Below are positions 60,549 through 64,000 of a DNA stretch of 64,000 nucleotides, in pieces (position 1 is the first letter of the stretch; every line of letters starts with the position of its first letter). The DNA comes from an uncultured bacterium. Its GTDB lineage: Bacteria; Bacillota; Clostridia; Lachnospirales; Lachnospiraceae. The DNA lies in NCBI GenBank assembly GCA_947381965.1, contig CANCXX010000016.1, positions 1-64,000 on the forward strand, written 5' to 3'. The notes under the pieces were generated by a model. The model did no database searches and had not been told where the DNA came from. It saw only the letters and a list, made by a program, of their open reading frames with translations. A program made the translations under genes and the position numbers.

Positions 60549-61319
60549 TTACCCTTTCCTCTTTCTTCTGCTTTTACAGGCCCTTGCTTCCTGCTTAAAA
60601 GTTTTGCGCAGCCGGCACATCTGCACCAGATAATTCTTAATGGTTTTCCACATCTTAACTGTCGTGTTATAATCCTCCTGCCATTTTACAGGCATATCAT
60701 AAATCACCACACCCATACGCTCCGCCCGCAGAAGAAATTCTATGGTATAAAACCAGCCGTTATCATTTCCGCAGGCAGCCACCAGAGACTTTGCCGTTTC
60801 TTTTCTAAGAAATGTAAAACCGCACACGGCGTCTGTTGCTTTCATGTGGAAAAATACCTTCAGCAAAAATACAAGTCCCATGGAAGTAATCTTCCGGTAC
60901 CATTTTCTGCCTCTTGTATCCGACTTTTTACTAAATCGGCTTCCATTTACATACTCCAGCTTGGGATGTTTTTTAAACAGCTTTATGGTACGCCCCAGGT
61001 ATCTGATATCTGTGGACAGATCAATATCCATATATCCTACTATCGCGCATTCATTCAGCTCAATTCCCTTACGGAAAGCAACGCCCACTCCCTTTTCCCC
61101 TACCCGGACATAAGAAACCTCCGGGTACTTTTGGGCCAGGGCTTTTCCTATTTCCGGCGTCTCATCCTCTGAACCATTGTCCAGAATCGTAAGCTGATAA
61201 GGAATAGAAACATTTTTCTTTAAATAAGCCATTGTCCTGTCAATTCCGCTTTGGAGACGCAGTCTTTCGTTTAATACCGGAAACAGGAGATTTATTGATA
61301 ATTCTTCTGTATTTGCCAT
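60549..61319 (-). CDS. GT2 glycosyltransferase, soluble
   Basis: The start at 61319 (MANTEELSINLLFPVLNERLR) follows GGGGGA; an earlier ATG overlaps that site. The 256 residues show a DPM1/GtrB-like catalytic domain with ILDNGSEDETPEIG, YMDIDLSTD and GSRFSKKSDTRGRKWYR. A hydrophobic helix near 145-165 and a basic C-terminus (KSRRKRKG) suggest membrane-surface attachment. It lies 15 bases after a related GT2 gene. Donor and acceptor unknown; a polyprenyl-phosphate sugar synthase is the best guess. Confidence 0.86.
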   Translation of the reverse strand: MANTEELSINLLFPVLNERLRLQSGIDRTMAYLKKNVSIPYQLTILDNGSEDETPEIGKALAQKYPEVSYVRVGEKGVGVAFRKGIELNECAIVGYMDIDLSTDIRYLGRTIKLFKKHPKLEYVNGSRFSKKSDTRGRKWYRKITSMGLVFLLKVFFHMKATDAVCGFTFLRKETAKSLVAACGNDNGWFYTIEFLLRAERMGVVIYDMPVKWQEDYNTTVKMWKTIKNYLVQMCRLRKTFKQEARACKSRRKRKG

Positions 61320-61334
61320 GATTTCCCCCATCTG

Positions 61335-62297
61335 TTAAACCTTTACCACCTTTTCTATATCTGAAACCAGATACCTTTGCTGTCTGAAAATCAAATTCAG
61401 CATCACGGACAAGTATTTTAAGATAATTGTAAGTAATGCAAACACGCCAAAAAAGCCAAGGGATAGAAAGCCCATAGTGGAAAGCCACCCTTCCACTGGT
61501 TTTGAACCGTTGGATGCCTCAAAAACAAGATAAATCCCCATTCCAACCGTAAACACCAGAAACACACAGCAGATAATTGCGGAAACCCGTTCCAATATAT
61601 TGGTAAAATAAATAAACGAGTCAAAAGCAAGCGAAGTTCTCTCTGATGCCACTGTCTTGTTTTTTATCCTTGCATTTACATCCTTACTGTCATAGAAAAT
61701 TGTATCTGTTTTCAGCCCGCAGTTCATATATACGGCCTTCCGGTAAGGAATGTACTGTCCCATGGATTTAATCCGGTTAATTGCTCTTCGTGATACAATA
61801 CGGAAGGTTTCCGGCCCTATTTTTCCCATTCCTTTTCTTGTATTATTATAAAGCGCATAAAATACCCTGGAAGTAAACCGCAGCTTTCCCTTGCTGCTTG
61901 CCGCTACAATGTCATACCCTTCTAACAGCCGCTCGTACACCTCCATCAGCGCTTCAGGTTCATAATCCACAAAAATATCGTCAAATTCATAGACAAAATC
62001 ACCAATCGCCATATCCCGGCCTGCATTCATGGCGCTTTCCAGCCCCTGGAAAAAGCTCATATGAACCACATTGACCATTACGCGCAGCTGCCTTTTCTGC
62101 ACATAATCCTTTAGCACCTCCACGGTGCCGTCCCTGCATCCATCATCCACACATACCAGCTCAAACTGTTCAAAATGCTTCTCACATACCGGAATAATGG
62201 TATCCAGGAAGTATTTCAGATAAGCCGCCACATCATGGAGATAAACTACCAGTGATATAAATTTCTTTTCTTTTTTGTTCGTAATTTTTTTCTTCAT
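61335..62297 (-). CDS. GtrB-like GT2 glycosyltransferase with two membrane helices
   Basis: ATG at 62297 follows GGAGAG; the frame two codons longer starts with TTG and is less likely. The 320 residues have a GT2 domain (ISLVVYLHDVAAYL, CVDDGCRDGT, YEFDDIFVDYEPE) and two C-terminal helices (about 228-252 and 270-295) with a basic end, the layout of GtrB and other polyprenyl-phosphate glucose or mannose synthases. EFDDIFVD replaces the common DAD pattern. It probably makes a lipid-linked sugar for the GT-C-like proteins at 55110-57371 and 63541-64000. Confidence 0.87.
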   Translation of the reverse strand: MKKKITNKKEKKFISLVVYLHDVAAYLKYFLDTIIPVCEKHFEQFELVCVDDGCRDGTVEVLKDYVQKRQLRVMVNVVHMSFFQGLESAMNAGRDMAIGDFVYEFDDIFVDYEPEALMEVYERLLEGYDIVAASSKGKLRFTSRVFYALYNNTRKGMGKIGPETFRIVSRRAINRIKSMGQYIPYRKAVYMNCGLKTDTIFYDSKDVNARIKNKTVASERTSLAFDSFIYFTNILERVSAIICCVFLVFTVGMGIYLVFEASNGSKPVEGWLSTMGFLSLGFFGVFALLTIILKYLSVMLNLIFRQQRYLVSDIEKVVKV

Positions 62298-62364
62298 AAA
62301 CAACTCTCCGTCATTAATATCCCCTGTCTGCAGCCTGAGCGCCAGCCCCTTGGGGTATCTATCT

Positions 62365-63507
62365 TCAGCCTCCGTCCAGAATCAGATACTCGTCCAAATC
62401 ATACACCGTGTTAATTTTCCCTGAAAGCACACTGACAAAGAATGGCTCCTGGCTAAGCACCCGGATTGCCGTAGGACGGGAATCGTCCACCTCAGAGCTT
62501 TTCAGTATTGGTTTCATGGAATACAAAGATTCTTTATAAGTATACGCATACTCCGGCTTTAAATATTTATCCGCCAGATGGGACATATAGGGCCATGCCG
62601 AATCCGGCTTATTGACACAAACGCTGCAATTGCCAAGATGGGCCGGGGTACACCCTCCGCTCCCTGCCTGACAGGAAAAGGACGGCTTTATATCGTAACT
62701 GGTCATGTGGGGGGTAAAAGTAACTGCCGTCAGGGAATGAAGCCCCGTCTTTCCAAAAGGCATAATGGAGAAAAACGGTCCGTCCATAACCGTTATTCCG
62801 ATATTCTCCAGTTTAGGAGAAGGATGGCACAAAATAATTTCGCACAATTCGTATTTGATATCAAAAAATTCCTTTTCAGCCCCCTCCACCATATCAATCA
62901 CCTGGTTCACAGACGCATAAGAGGCGTTCAGCACATAAGGCGCCTCAAAGCTTTTGCCGTCTTCCATTTTCACCAGAAAGGTCTTCTCCTGCTTTATTAT
63001 TTTCCTGGTGCGGGCATCAAAAATCATATCCACATTGGGGGTTTCCTTAAGCTCATCCTCAAAATACTTTTGCAGGATTTTGGCGTCATAAGTGTATTCC
63101 TCTGTCAGAAACGCGCCGTCGCACATATCCGGTTTAAAAAATCCGGACACAGCCGCTTCCTCACATTTAATACCTGCCGCCCGGCAAAACTCCATAAACT
63201 GTCCGGCATTTGTCCAGGAAAACTTATTCGAAGTGGCATATATCTGTTCAAACCTGTCATGAATACAAAATCCGAAATCCTCCACAAACCGCCGAAAATA
63301 TCCGGCGGATTTTACTGCCGTCGTAAGACTTCTGGGATAATGATATCCCATGTGAACTCTTGCCTGATTAATGTAAGTGGCTCTCTGAAAAGGCTTTCCG
63401 TCATATTCAAGCACCAGAACACGCTGCCCTCTCCCGGCACAAAATCTGGCAGCGTACAGGCCATACAGCCCTGCTCCCACAATAATCTTATCATACCGCT
63501 CCGGCAT
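62365..63507 (-). CDS. FAD-dependent oxidoreductase of the DAO type
   Basis: AAAGGAGAATGGT precedes ATG at 63507; a longer frame overlaps that site. The 380-residue protein starts with YDKIIVGAGLYGLYAARF, and LVLEYDGKPFQRATY follows. The glutathione-reductase-type FAD fold and substrate domain resemble D-amino-acid or glycerol-3-phosphate oxidases. A Cys-rich segment, SCQAGSGGCTPAHLGNCSVC, is unusual and could bind metal. It sits among sugar-transfer genes, so a sugar or lipid-linked substrate is possible. A 407-codon frame on the other strand is a shadow. Confidence 0.8.
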   Translation of the reverse strand: MPERYDKIIVGAGLYGLYAARFCAGRGQRVLVLEYDGKPFQRATYINQARVHMGYHYPRSLTTAVKSAGYFRRFVEDFGFCIHDRFEQIYATSNKFSWTNAGQFMEFCRAAGIKCEEAAVSGFFKPDMCDGAFLTEEYTYDAKILQKYFEDELKETPNVDMIFDARTRKIIKQEKTFLVKMEDGKSFEAPYVLNASYASVNQVIDMVEGAEKEFFDIKYELCEIILCHPSPKLENIGITVMDGPFFSIMPFGKTGLHSLTAVTFTPHMTSYDIKPSFSCQAGSGGCTPAHLGNCSVCVNKPDSAWPYMSHLADKYLKPEYAYTYKESLYSMKPILKSSEVDDSRPTAIRVLSQEPFFVSVLSGKINTVYDLDEYLILDGG

Positions 63508-63540
63508 ACCATTCTCCTTTCCCATCTGTTATTGTCATTC

Positions 63541-64000
63541 TTATTTTGCCTTAAAACCGTCTTTTATATTATCGCCCATAAGGGTGCTCCGCTCCAGCAT
63601 AAATTCATAACAGGTTCCCGGAAAAACATGGTAACTGTTTACCTCTCCGGCAACGGAATAGTAAATCCGGTTTCCATTGATTTCATAATAATCTTCCTCT
63701 GCCTGGTCGTAATCCTTTTGCACAAGATAATAAGGTTTCAAAATATTCTGTTTGATAAAAACCCCCGCATCCGTTATATAGCGGTCCCAATAGGGACTTA
63801 GGGACATTACAATGCAAAAAACAACACTGCCTGTTAAGATACTGTAAAATCCTCTTTTCTTTTCGCTAAGATATTCTCCCACCGCAAGCAGCGGAACTGC
63901 AAGCAGAAAGCTAAGCCCATACCGGATAAAAGGGGCCATAAAAAACCACAACCCAAGACAGGCATAAATCACCCCCACCAGCGTTATCAATTCCCATCTG
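63541..64000 (-). CDS. C-terminal part of a membrane protein, cut by the window edge
   Basis: The frame is open to the last base of the window, so the true start lies beyond it. The visible 150 residues hold three or four helices (about 3-20, 23-38, 50-67) and a soluble end with YLVQKDYDQAEEDYYEING and VFPGTCYEFMLER. It is probably the end of a large GT-C-like or polymerase-type membrane protein at the start of this glycan operon. The gap to the next gene is 33 bases. Confidence 0.65.
   Translation of the reverse strand, partial: RWELITLVGVIYACLGLWFFMAPFIRYGLSFLLAVPLLAVGEYLSEKKRGFYSILTGSVVFCIVMSLSPYWDRYITDAGVFIKQNILKPYYLVQKDYDQAEEDYYEINGNRIYYSVAGEVNSYHVFPGTCYEFMLERSTLMGDNIKDGFKAK

Noticed and set aside
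62578..63801. 407-codon plus-strand ORF
   Set aside because: It lies opposite the FAD oxidoreductase and the next gene, both of which have clear family motifs and ribosome binding sites; the ORF has none.

Overview
The window looks like a chromosomal piece of a Gram-positive gut Firmicute, most likely family Lachnospiraceae (Blautia-like). This is inferred from strong GGAGG ribosome binding sites, mid-range GC by eye, families typical of that group (DUF3737, DUF4956, VTC-type polyphosphate polymerase, CotH, DUF6056-like membrane proteins, LCP ligase, acidic-tailed GH25 lysozyme) and dispersed palindromic repeats. No rRNA, tRNA, CRISPR array, phage or transposase gene was recognised. The genus is a guess.

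Layout. 1-306: three abutting palindromic repeats. 307-3470: a cytoplasmic GH27 glycosidase, a small lipoprotein and a DUF3737 beta-helix protein. 3712-25234 (all minus strand): a large cell-wall polysaccharide locus. In transcription order it has rfbB, three tandem 74-bp leader units, rfbA, rfbC, an ABC exporter (permease, then ATPase with a Wzt-like C-terminal domain), a methyltransferase-kinase fusion resembling WbdD, two large multi-domain GT2 proteins, a phosphohexomutase, two more GT2s, an initiating polyprenyl glycosylphosphotransferase, an LCP ligase, a further GT2 and an HtrA-type protease. Together these can make a dTDP-sugar, start a glycan on the lipid carrier, extend it, cap it, export it and attach it to the wall.

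25343-32476: a membrane-anchored GH25 lysozyme with a very acidic repeated cytoplasmic tail, a small zinc-ribbon protein, a paired SMR-type transporter, a BlaI-family repressor beside a 205-bp palindrome, and a second acidic-tailed membrane protein with an SGNH-like domain. 32558-40550 (minus): SGNH and MBOAT proteins suited to O-acetylating a surface polymer, a DUF6077-like membrane protein split by one in-frame TAG, and a GH78 alpha-L-rhamnosidase. 40724-46676 (plus): a DUF6056-like protein, an AT-rich VTC-DUF4956-CotH cassette and a radical SAM protein.

46773-53130 (minus): an FAD oxidoreductase, a Sel1-repeat protein paired with an unknown membrane protein, and a sulfatase. 53347-64000 (minus): a second DUF4956/VTC pair downstream of a glycan or glycolipid locus with GT2s, a PLP aminotransferase, two FAD proteins and GT-C-like membrane proteins; the last gene runs off the right edge.

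Gene-free stretches over 300 bp are 1-306, 1648-1960, 28157-28502, 29654-30118, 30545-31030 and 48348-48677. Apart from the repeats, promoters and terminators listed, I see nothing in them.
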